Shown here in pieces: positions 22,495 through 32,770 of a stretch of 64,000 nucleotides of DNA. Positions within the stretch are counted from its first letter, which is position 1, and the number at the start of each line of letters is the position of its first letter. This DNA is from Rhipicephalus microplus (taxonomy: Eukaryota; Arthropoda; Arachnida; Ixodida; Ixodidae): contig NC_134701.1 of NCBI RefSeq assembly GCF_043290135.1, positions 63,030,502 through 63,094,501 on the forward strand, in the 5' to 3' direction. Under the pieces are notes generated by a model. The model saw only the letters and a program-made list of their open reading frames with translations. It did no database searches and was not told where the DNA came from. Made by a program: the position numbers and the translations under genes.

Positions 22495-23877
22495 CAGTAC
22501 AGTACTAAGACACTTTCATTCATTCTCTACTTACATGTGGTGACACGCTCTTCTCTTCCTACTATCGTGTCATTGTGCAGCTGATTTCAAAACGGATGCT
22601 TCTCACTTCTAAGAAAATCAGCTAATTATCTCTCCAGTTCTAAATAAAGCACGTGTATTTTATAGTAAATGGTAAAACGATGGAGAAGCGCCATTTTTGC
22701 CTAGCTATGAGCATCAGAATGGACTCGAATATATCTGTTAGAATGCTGCCAAACAACGTATGAGCTACCGAGCGTGACAGAGAAGCAGAACAAGATTCAA
22801 GTGAAATAGCAGGTAACACCTGCTGCAATCAATCATGCAATTTTTTTTTCGATCACCACAGCAACGCACGTTCAAGTTTCTATCATATACATGAACGGCT
22901 GAATGTTATACATGAACAGCTGAATATACATGAATAGCTGAATATATCAGCGTCGCTGGTACCCGACACGAAATCACATCACACTGCTTCCAACCAGCGC
23001 ACGCTTGTTGTTAGCTTGACAAAACACGCAAACGATTTGCACCGAAGCCAACGAGTGTTTCAGCGTCGTACAATGCTCGAATACACTGATGTAAGTACGT
23101 ACATTTTCACATCACCGAAATGTGTTGGCTAGTGCGAGGTTGGCTTTCAGCGATTTTGAATATCGGTGCTGCAAACACACACAGAGAAAATAAAAACTCA
23201 TCCGTAGGCACTATGCGGTGTTCCAGGCGTCGTATATAGTGTCTACGTTCCGACGGAATTACCGTCGATTTTTTTTCAACCAACGTTCCTCATATGAGCT
23301 GGTTCATACGAACTCGCCGGCAGAGGCCTACGCTGAATGCAGACGACACTACTCTGAATTGACTTCGCGGTAGGCGAGGGCGCACGCTTAAAGCTTCAAA
23401 CCTCCCAAGCTTGTTTACACTCGTTCTTAGCAAAGAAAATCACAGATCAACGCACAGGAACACCGATTTGCTTCAGCCGTCTGTACGATGTTTTCCCTTG
23501 GCCGACGATTGCACTTAGTACCGGCACAAGCTCAGCCGGCTGGCATTCATTGAACTTGTAGGCGTCACTTGAACTCGGCACGGAACCGGCTCACGCTGAC
23601 TGCACTAGCAGTTGTTCGTCGAGTCGCTGTCGTTTTGGATGACGAAGCGGTCATTTAGGAACATTTGGAGTAGTTTCCGTGCTTGCGTCAAGCACTGGGC
23701 TGTGCCTTCGAAGCGGCTGCCATTAGGCACAGCATTCGAAGGCGTCGCGGCCTCTGTTTGTTTGGCGGCGCCGTACGCGTGGTGACGTAGGCAAAAATAT
23801 TGCTACCCATTCTGTTCTGATAGACTGTTCCGCTTGTACGCTTTGCTTGGACCTTTCTCTTCAGCCGGATATTCAAC
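22495..23877. other. No assignable gene
   Basis: No recognisable coding or repeat family. A 9-bp-arm hairpin (GCCTTCGAA...TTCGAAGGC, about 23705-23745) precedes the gypsy remnant, and 23760-23877 may be untranscribed or heavily decayed 5' sequence of that element. Confidence 0.45.
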
Positions 23878-25183
23878 GTGAACTCCAACATGTTCTCTGT
23901 GGCACAACTTTCCTCCGCTTACCGCCCAAAAGCCCTCAAATTTGCCGAATTCACCACCACCTTACCCGTATTGGACGGGGATTACATCGTCCCACTGATT
24001 CCTGATGTCCTACTGGCCCGTGACGTCACCGTCCCTCACTGCGTCGTAACTATACCCGCCAACCCTATACATCTACCCGTCATAAATTTTGAATTCACGA
24101 AGCGAGTCCTCCCTGAAGGTATCTTATTCGCTACGTTGCGATCCTTAGCCGATGACCGGGTCACTACTTTCGCAGCCGACGTGTGCACTAATCTTCCTTG
24201 TCACCCACCCGACGCCACACGCCTCGACATTTCAATACGTCCCATGATTGTGCCTGACCACCCACCAGTGCAATCAGATGCGCTCATCCACCTTTTAAGT
24301 TCCTACCGTGACATCTTTGACCTTGATAATCAACCACTCGGCCGACTTCTCTGGTCCAGCACCGCATCAACTCAGGTGATGCCACTTTCATTCACCATCG
24401 ACCGTATCGCGTGACCGCATCGGAGCACCAGATTATTCAAGCTGAAAGGAACAAGATGTTAACTAAAGACATAAAAATAAATAAACTGAACCTGAAACTG
24501 AATTATTCAGCCTTCATTAAGCCCATAGATGTCACCAGTCGTCCTTGTTAAAAAAGTACAACACATGGCGTTTCTCCATCGATTACCGGCATCTAAACCG
24601 AACTATGAAAAAGGACGTGTATCCTTTGCCCCGTATTGATGACGCTCTCGATTGTCTCCATGGCACACGCTACTTTTCACCCATCGATCTTCACTCTGAT
24701 TATTGGTAGATTGCCGTGGGCGACAATGACCAAGAAAGGCCGCCTTCATCACTCCCGATGGCTTGTATCGATTCAAGGTTATGCCCTTCAGGCTATGAAA
24801 CGCGCCAGCCACGTTCGAACGTAAGATGGACTCTCTGCTACACGGGTTCAAATGGTCAATATTCCTTTGTGACCTCGTATTTGTGACGTACTCGTATGTT
24901 TGCCTACACTTGAGACACACTTTGAGCGTATTTCGGCAATTCTCGAGGTCTTCCGCCAAGCTGGCCTTCAGTTGAACTCTTTGAAGTGTCACTTCAGCCG
25001 CCGACAAAATACAGTGTTGGCCCACCTTGTTGATGCGTCTGGTGTGCGTCCGGACCCTCAGAAAATTTGTGCCGTCAGAAGTTTCCCAGTGCCCCGATAC
25101 GCCAAAAATGTCTGGAGCTTTGTGGGACCCTTTTTCTTCTTCAGGCGGTTCGTGAAAGACTTTGCAGCAATCGCCCATCCACT

Positions 25184-25274
25184 CAGGTGGTCTAAATTTC
25201 CGGAGCCCTCCACTACGGCGTCTCTCATAATCATAGAGTGGTTTTGGGACGTTAAACCCCACATATCAATCAAT
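25184..25274 (+). mobile_element. 5'-truncated Ruka SINE inside gypsy RT
   Basis: Only the last 91 bp of the SINE body and its short (CAAT)n tail are present. The target duplication CAATCGCCCATCCACT lies at 25168-25183 and 25275-25290. Removing insert plus one duplication restores the gypsy reading FAAIAHPL...TDLLKK. The insertion is therefore younger than the gypsy copy. Confidence 0.93.
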
Positions 25275-27250
25275 CAATCGCCCATCCACTTACCGATCTT
25301 CTGAAGAAAAGCGTCTCATTTTCGTGTGGCTCCATTTGAGCTGCAGCATTCTTTCGCCTCATCACACTTTTGACGACGCCTCATATCCTGGCCCACTTTG
25401 ACCCATCCGCCCCAACTGAGGTCTGAATGGATGCCAGAGGTCACGGTATAGGAGCCGTTCTCGCCCAGCACCAATAGAGACGCTGCCGCGTTATCGCCTA
25501 TGCTAGACGCCTCCTTACACCTGCAGAGTGCAACTATTTGATAACGGTGCGAGAATGCCTTTCTCTTGTCGGGGCGGTCTCAAAGTTCCGTCCATATTTA
25601 TAAGGCACACACTTCTCCGTCGTCACGGACCACCACGTGCTTTGCAGGCTTTCATCCTTGAGAGATCCCACTGGTCGACTTGGTTTCTGGGCTCTGTGAC
25701 TGCAAGAATATACCTTTGCTGTGACGTACAAGTCTGGAGCCTGCATCAGGATGCTGATTGCCTTTCTCGCTATCCAGTTTGCGAACGAGCTGGTGTACCT
25801 GACAACGACGCTTGCGCGTGCTCCATTTCCCAACTGACCCACATAGGCGATGAGCAACGCCATGACGCAGCCTTACGGGCTGTCATCGAGCACCTCGACT
25901 TTTGTCCATCGAACCGATCCCATCAGGCGCTCGTACTCCATAATGATACATTATACCGACATAACTTCCATCCAGACGGCCCACTTCTGCTGCTTGCTAT
26001 ACCCAAATACTTGGCAGTACTCCGCGAACTTTACGACATTCCTACTGCCGGTCACCTCGGCGTGTCCCGCACATTCGACCAGACTCGCCGTCGCGAGACC
26101 TGGCCAATAGAGGCCAGGTCTCGCACGCTCCTTCAGAAGATACGTCGCGGCGTGTGAGGAATGTGAGCGACGCAAAAACACCGTTGACACTTCCGGCTAG
26201 GCGCCTTCAACCACTCGACATTCCTTCGGAACCTTTCTGTCGCATCGTCTTGCACTTGGCCCTTTTCACCCGTCCTCTGCTGGGAATGGGTGGATAGCTG
26301 TGGCCACTGATTACGCCACACGCTACGCCATCACACGAGCCCTCCAAAACGTTGCGCCACAGACGTCACTTATTTTCTTTGACACGACGTGATCTTGCAA
26401 CATGGTGCTCCACGCCAGGTGCTCACGGACCGAGGTCACACATTTCTATCGAGAGTCATAGCGGACATCCTACGCCCACGTGCAACACGCCACTAGCTCA
26501 CTACGTCGTACCATCCACAAACAAATGGTCTCATGGAGCGTCTGAACCGAACCCTAACTGACATGCTTGCAAAGAACGTGTCTTCAGACCACTCTGACTG
26601 AAACCTCGCTCTACCATACGTGACATTTCACTACAATTCATCACGCCGTGGCACAGCTGGTGACTCCCCATTTTTCCTGTTGCTCGGCTGTGAACCCACA
26701 TTGCCCATTAATACAGTCATTCTGTTGCCAGCAGCTCCGCCCACAAAATATGCCCTGGACGCCATCAGCCGGAGCGGCCACGCACGCGAAGCCACTCGTG
26801 CTCACCTCGTGGCCTCCCAAGAAAACCTACGGCGTCGGTATGATCAACGACACCACGGTGTGTACTTTTCGCCTGGTTTGTTGGTTCTGCTATGGTCTCC
26901 GACCAGGCACGTTAGCCTGTCTGACAAACTGCTCTCTCCGTACACAGGGCCATACAGAGTGCTTCGTGCGGTAACTTCAATCACTTAAGAAATCGCTCCT
27001 GCTGCCTCGTCGTCTTCATTCACCCCTTGGGCCAGTGACATCGTACAGGTCACACGCCTGAAGCAGTACCACTAGCCCAATGACGTTGACGTCTAGATGC
27101 GCCAAGACGGCGCCTTTGCCGACGGGGGTTCTGCTACATGTAGGCTGCCGCAATGCATATTGTCAATATACGTGTGTGCCCGATGAAGAGGATGAAGGTC
27201 TCTTGCTGCTCGAGCTCGGAGCCAGACTCGCCATCACTGCAGCCGCTCTT

Positions 27251-27277
27251 GCAAATATATTTTCTAAATATATTTGC
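27251..27277. repeat. Near-perfect palindrome
   Basis: Twelve-base arms GCAAATATATTT / AAATATATTTGC around a TCT spacer. It lies in the LTR-like end of the gypsy remnant; role unknown. Confidence 0.8.
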
Positions 27278-27330
27278 AATATATTGACTCGTTACTGACG
27301 TAATAATGTCAAGCCCAGCTTGATCCCTCA

Positions 27331-27800
27331 CGCGTCGTCGCGTATGCTTCTCCGACGCCGATGCCGAGAGGCGCATTCGGCGCTTTTGATGCGTAGGCCA
27401 AAGCATCCGCGTGCCAGTGGTTGGCGCTTTGCGCCACCCACAAGAGCGCGGTATGCGCGTCCCGCTGGAAGACGGGTTGAGACGTGCAAGCACGGACTTA
27501 GGAACAAAAAAGCATGCCTCGTGTACACAAGGAAATCCCACTGGCCGTCGCTGGCCCTCTCTTTCATATCACTCTGGCTAAAAACTCTTTCGAGCACCTG
27601 CGAATGACAACGAAGCGACATAAATATGCTTTCTGTTTATGGCATTGACCCTAACGCGTAGTTTGAAACGCACTCATGAGATAAAAGTGACACGGAAGAA
27701 CACGATACTGTATGTAACACGACATGCGAAACGAAAAGAAAGTAGTGTATTTACTTTTGAATGCTTTGTTACGTGGACACTATCTCCTAGAATAGCCCGT
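27331..27800. other. No assignable gene
   Basis: GC-rich left half with open frames on both strands that match nothing I recognise. The right half leads into the LINE at 27.8 kb. Confidence 0.45.
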
Positions 27801-27804
27801 ATCC

Positions 27805-28221
27805 ATGCCTTCCGCACGCTTTGGCCAGTCCGAAATCCAAATTTGTACACTTGCGGCCCAGATTCACGATGTCTTAAATGAAGATACAGCAGGACTAGCA
27901 ACCACACTAACGAAAGGCGCCGATGACATGCGCGCCACTTCTCCTAAGGTACAGGTAGTGATATGCACGATACCGGAGGTACCGGTGCATGATAGCAACC
28001 TGCAAAGAGCGGTTGTCAACACAAACCACGAGATATGGCGGATGAGTCGAGAGAAAGGCTTTGAGGTGGTGGAAATAAACAGAGAGGTGCATAGGTGGGG
28101 TGGTTTTCAACGAGACAGAATTTACTTCGATGGGCGGCTAGGTCATGAGGTGGGCTGGCGACTTGCAGGACGCGCAGTAGCTTTTTTGGGGGGAAAGCGA
28201 GCCCTTCGGGGTGCAGGATAG
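27805..28221 (+). pseudogene. LINE ORF1 C-terminal SGNH/GDSL-esterase-like segment
   Basis: 138 codons open to TAG at 28219. The pattern is that of the second half of an SGNH hydrolase: a central strand SPKVQVVICTIPEVPVHDSN, the NTNHEIWRMSREKGFEVVEI strand and a C-terminal RIYFDGRLGHEVGWRLAGRA where the catalytic DxxH block should be. Here the DxxH reads D-R-I-Y, so the catalytic His is lost. The N-terminal Ser block is not present, so the protein is truncated. Esterase-like ORF1 proteins are known in CR1-group LINEs; assignment to this element rests on position, 156 bp before ORF2. Confidence 0.6.
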
Positions 28222-28376
28222 CTAGCAACGAGGAAAAGAACCAGATGATTCTTCGACAGGTGGTATGGACAGATACGATTCCAAAGTGGCACCAATATCT
28301 AAAATAGGTCTTAGTCCGGGGAGTAAATAGACGTAGGCACGAGCGCTGAGCCAATTCAGACATAGGGTATATTAAC

Positions 28377-29500
28377 ATGCAGGGTGGTAGGAACAGGCCG
28401 AAGTGGGAAGAGATAGAAGAACAGCTAAGAGAAGAGAGGCCGATGGTATACGGTTTTGTAGATACACATCTCAGGGACATGGAACAACCTCCGAACAATC
28501 TGGACTACGCGTGGGAATATTGTAATAGAACAGAAGGCAGCAGAAAGAGGGGTGGTATTGTGGCATTCATTCATAAAAGTACAGACTGACAAAGGGTTAA
28601 GCGGGAGTGCAAGGAACATTTATGGCTAAAAGGGAAAGTGGCAGGTCAAATGGCACTCCTTGGTTTCGTGTACTCGTAGACGGGTGCAAAGGCCAGAGAG
28701 GAAAACCAGGCAATGGTAGAGTGTACGTCAAAGGACATTCAGGAGTTAGGAAGAGAGTGCGAGATAATTATACTAGGAGACATGAATGCGCACATAGAAG
28801 ATATAGATAGGTATACCAACCCGACAGGCAAAATGATCATGGATATGTGTGAAAGGCTTGATTTGATAATTTGCAACAGTACCGAGAAGTGTGATGGGCA
28901 AATAACATGGGCGGTAAGAAGGCTGCAGTCGACGATAGATTATGCACTGATGTCACATAGGATGTATGATAAGCTCAGGGGAATGCACATAGATGAAGGT
29001 GGCTCCAGATGTCTGCGTAGTGATCACAAACGTATCAAGCTAAGTTTTGGAAGAGAAGTGAAAGTGGGAAGGAGACAAGATAAGCAACTACAGGAAAATT
29101 TTTATCCAGAAAGGCAAATTGAAATAGCCACTAAACAAATTGAGGAAGTAATCACGGAGGATAATAAAACAGTGTGGGCATACCCGAACCTAATTAGACT
29201 CTTTGAGCTAGAGCTTGCTAAGACGTGTGACAAGTCACCCCAGAAAAGAAGACACACACAAAAAATTGGTGGCATGAGGAACTTACGAGAGCCATAGAAA
29301 AACGTCAGGAAGCCTCTAGGGAACACAGACATGCTAAGCAGCGAGGTGAACCGACAGATGACGTTGAAAGAATATGGGAAACCTTTCTAAGCTGTAGAAG
29401 GGATGCATCCCTTCTTATCAATGAAAAGATTAGAAGAAAGGGAACTCAGTGGCTGGCAGAAGTACATAAAAAAATAAAAAAGCAGCTGCGAAATTTCGGA
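28377..29500 (+). pseudogene. LINE ORF2 N-terminus: APE-type endonuclease
   Basis: Begins MQGGRNRPKWEEIEEQL at 28377. Blocks are recognisable across three frames: VYGFVDTHL (the E block, with Glu replaced by Asp), IILGDMNAHIEDIDRYTNPT at about 28760 (D-N), TIDYALMSHRMYDKL (the S/D strand) and LRSDHKRIKLSF (S-D-H). Frames change near 28590, 28720 and 29265. After the domain, a lysine-rich linker runs on to about 29500. Confidence 0.75.
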
Positions 29501-29603
29501 ACCATCTATACTCCCTAAGAAATTAGACGAGTCTAGAGCAAAGTTTTATAACTAAGGTGCTAGGCTAGAAGGGGACGAAGCTATTGAATATATAAGAACA
29601 AGG

Positions 29604-31557
29604 GTGACAGAAAAATTTCAACAAAGAAGTACTTTATGCACCACAATAGACAAGGAAGAATCAAGTGGTGCAATGGCTCCATTTTCACAACGAGAGTGGG
29701 AAAGGGCTGAGAAAAGGGTTCCCAGTAGTACATCAACAGGCCCTGATGGCATTCCAATTATGCTGATAAAGATATTAGGTCCGAAGTCTAAGCAGGCTTT
29801 GAGAGAGGCAGTGAGCAAAATAGTAATCGATGGTGAAGTTCCCGATGGATGGAAACTTAGCAGGATGAGCATGATCTATAAAGGTAAGGGGGACAGAGCT
29901 GACATAAACAACTACCGTCCTGTAACAGTGACATCAGTGGTCTACAGGCTGGCGATGCAGATTATAAAGGAAAGACTGCAAACATGGATAGAGGATGAGG
30001 GGGTGCTGGGGGAACTGAAGAATGGGTTTCGGAAACACAGGAGGTTGGAAGACAATCTGTTCTCACTGACGCAGTGTATCGAAATAGCAAAAAGGAACAC
30101 AGGCCCCTGTGGCTAGCATTTTTGTATATCAAGGGAGCGTACGATAGCGTGGTTCAAGAGGAATCGTGGGGAATACTGGACACACTAGGCGTGGAACATG
30201 TAGTCACTAATCTTTTAAAGGGTATCTATAAAGGTAACAAGGTAGTTACAAAGTGGGAAAAACAGGTATCCAAGCCTGCAGAGGTAAAACGGGGGCTTAG
30301 ACAGGGGTGTCCCTTGTCACCCTTATTATTCATGATGTACCTACAAGGATTAGAGGCCAAATTAGAGGGAAGTGGACTGGGATTCAACCTCTCTTTAGTC
30401 AAACAAGGAAAACATATTGATCAGGCACTACCAGCATTAATGTACGCAGTTGATATAGTGCTAATGGCCAACAACAAGGAAGATTTGCAGAGATTGATGG
30501 ACATCTGCGGTAATGAGGGAGATAGGTTAGATTTTAGATTCAGTAAGAAAAAATCAGCAGTCATGATTTTCAATGACAACGAAGGTAGTGAGCTTAGAAT
30601 ACAGGAGGTCACGCTAGAGATAACAGATAAATACAAATATCTGGGCGTATGGATAAGCATTGGGACCGAGTACCTGATGGAACACGAAATATATGTGACG
30701 ACTAAAGGTAACAGGAATGCAGCAGTGATGAAAAATAGGGCACTGTGGAATTACAATAGGTATGATGCTGTGAGAGGAATATGAAAACGGGTCATGGTTC
30801 ATGGGCTGACGTTCGGCAATGCGGTCTTGTGCATGAGATCAGAAGTTCAAGCAAGATTAGAAATTAAGCAACGTGGAATAGGTAGGCTTGCTTAAGGAGC
30901 TCACGGGAATACACAAAATCAGGGAGTACAAGGTGATATGGGATGGACATCATTTGAGGGCAGGGAAGCTAGCAGCAAGATAAAGTTTGAGAAGCGATTG
31001 AGAGAAATGGGGGAGGAGCGTTGGGCTACGAAGGTTTTCAGCTACTTGTACATGAAGAATGTCGATACAAAATGGAGGAAGCGAACCAGGAAATTGACTG
31101 GTAACTACTTAGAAAACAGCAGTTGGCCTAACCAAAAAGAACTATCGGTTAAGAAGAAAGTGAAGGAAACGGAGACTGACATGGGGAGAATGGGAATGAT
31201 TAAGAAGTCAGCACTAGGGATCTATCGAACTGTTAAGCAGGAAATTGCCAATGAAAGAATTTATGATTATACTCGGGGTAGTTCTCCACTGTTTGAGGCC
31301 AGGACGGGATTACTGCGAACCAAGACATATCGGGCCAAATACGAAGGGGTAGGTAGACACCTTATGCAGTGCGTGTGGAGAGGAAGAAGAAACTGCCGAA
31401 CACTTGATAATGTTCTGTAAAGGGCTTCACCCTATAGTTCAGGATGATGGCGCAGAGTTTTTCAAAGCACTGGGGTTTAGGGACCAGGAGGGCAAAATAG
31501 ACTTTAGGCAGGTAGACGTAACTAGAAGGAGGTTATTTGATTGGTGGCTAAAGTGAA
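29604..31557 (+). pseudogene. LINE ORF2 C-terminus: RT with mutated active site
   Basis: Open pieces 29604-30116, 30074-30784 and 30938-31420. RT blocks: STGPDGIPIMLIKILG, MIYKGKGDRADINNYRPVTV, LAFLYIKGAYDSV (first Asp region; the usual LDF is replaced by LYI), RGLRQGCPLSPLLFMMYLQG and LMYAVDIVLMA, where the catalytic YADD has become YAVD. A C-terminal finger CSACGEEEETAEHLIMFC is readable in a shifted frame near 31370-31425. Loss of the catalytic Asp means no polymerase activity. Confidence 0.85.
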
Positions 31558-31735
31558 GGCATGAGTGGAAATTAAACTCTTCACTGCAAAGTACGAATCC
31601 TCAAACTCACTTTTTAAAGAAAAAAAGATAAATATAGTTTTTCGTTCATTAAGTGTTACGGCATGGTGGCGCCAGCCACCGCCCGATCTAAAGGGTACAG
31701 CCATATCCATCCATCTATCCATCGACGCTGGCTTC

Positions 31736-32477
31736 GCTATCAGCGTGTGCTCTAGTTTGGTAGGAGACCACTAGGTGTCCGCGCCTATGCGCGGCGCGAT
31801 CGGGCTAGTGGTGGCAGCATCTTTCGCGCGAAAGTGTGGATAGGCGGTCGGTGGTGCACATACAAATACATGCAGCGGCGCTTCGTTTCATGTGGTTTGA
31901 GCCGATTTCCGGCGAATAAATTGACTGGACCACAGTTTATTGTTAATATCTACGCTCTTCTCAACTAAATCGGTGCACGATTCCAATGGAACGTTAACAT
32001 TGCCCGCGATAAAACTCATTCTGCCGAGTCACGCTCTGGGTGTTTCTCTTCGCGCTTTCGCACTAAATCCCACCTTTGCTGTGTTGTACCTGGCTAGCTT
32101 GTGTTCCTCCCTGCTACGCACTACTGTAGCGTGAGTAAACTACTTATTTACATCTTTGTCACCTGCATACACCAAAAAAGAGGGAAAGAAAGACCGTAAA
32201 ACGCCCGAATAACTGTGCGATTGGTTCAGTACGAGCGCTCGCACCATATACGCATGTGATTTTTTCTCTCATTTCGTTCACCATCAAACGTGGGGCAGTC
32301 GATAAGTCTAGTCAGGAAATCTTAGGGGCTAACGGGGCTTTGTGCTACGCTGCATTTAACACGTGTACGCGTATGTTCTCGCACCAGTAAGATTATAAAA
32401 ATATTGTATAAGTGTTCAGCAGATAGCTTTCACCGATGGTATACATGCATGACGTTGGTACAATAAAGGCCTGGTTT
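31736..32477. other. No assignable gene
   Basis: Starts just after the LINE tail. It includes an imperfect inverted repeat at about 31766-31814 (CCACTAG...CTAGTGG). Nothing else recognised. Confidence 0.45.
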
Positions 32478-32770
32478 TCTGGGACAAGCATGTTTTATTG
32501 CAATAGCAATTATATGGACATTTTCGGTTAGATTTCACCGCTGGCATCAGCGTGGACGTCGGCGTCGATGTCATGCACCGTATACGTATACGTTACTATA
32601 TATAATTGAAAACGCAAGAAAAAAAAATTCCAGAAAAAAAAGTACTCCGGCGCACGGAATCGAACGTGGAACCTCTGCATCGTGAATGCGAGGCGTTGAC
32701 CACTGAGCCACCAACTTTTTCTTTCTTTATTGCCTGTTTTCGGAACCACTGAGCCACCGACAGACATGTT
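32478..32770 (-). mobile_element. tRNA-derived SINE, family D
   Basis: On the minus strand the head reads TGGCTCAGTGGTCAACGCCT (box A) and GTTCGATTCCGTGCGCCGG (box B), followed by a T-rich stretch and a body with GCATGACATCGACGCCGACG and an AATAAAAC end near 32490. The tRNA-like part lacks a full acceptor stem and sits on a longer repeat body, so I call it a SINE. It carries a 32-bp insertion, described separately. Confidence 0.6.
32713..32744 (-). mobile_element. 32-bp micro-insertion with target duplication
   Basis: Thirty-two bases of LINE-tail-like sequence (minus strand: AACAGGCAATAAAGAAAGAA and an A-rich end) are flanked by the 14-mer ACCACTGAGCCACC at 32699-32712 and 32745-32758. This is the signature of an extremely 5'-truncated retrotransposition event. 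Confidence 0.75.

Larger units (their letters stand above)
23878..27330 (+). pseudogene. Ty3/gypsy pol remnant with 3' LTR-like end
   Basis: 23878-24414 is the linker between protease and RT (DGDYIVPLIPDVLLARDVTV, LLSSYRDIFDLDNQPLG). RT follows in broken frames at 24415-25300 (RTMKKDVYPLPRIDDALDCL; AILEVFRQAGLQLNSLKCHF), with the YLDD strand decayed near 24870. Degenerate RNase H lies at 25380-25790. Integrase begins near 25850: the zinc region has TAGHLGVSRTFDQTRRR, and the core (GWIAVATDYATRYAITRALQ near 26290) is broken. The C-terminal part is open at 26620-26988 (YTGPYRVLRAV). 27128-27330 resembles LTR sequence. gag and a 5' LTR are missing. Confidence 0.82.
27801..31735 (+). mobile_element. 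5'-truncated LINE with SGNH-like ORF1, endonuclease and RT
   Basis: Non-LTR element: ORF1 remnant 27805-28221, ORF2 from 28377 to about 31557, and a 3' UTR ending in a short CATC-rich tail at 31700-31724. The 3' end holds a hairpin GGTGGCGCCAGCCACC followed by CCCGATCTAAAGGG. The same arrangement ends the related copy at 48.2-50.35 kb, and the two RT proteins align throughout. An esterase-like ORF1 points to a CR1/L2-like clade. Several frameshifts make this copy inactive. Confidence 0.82.
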
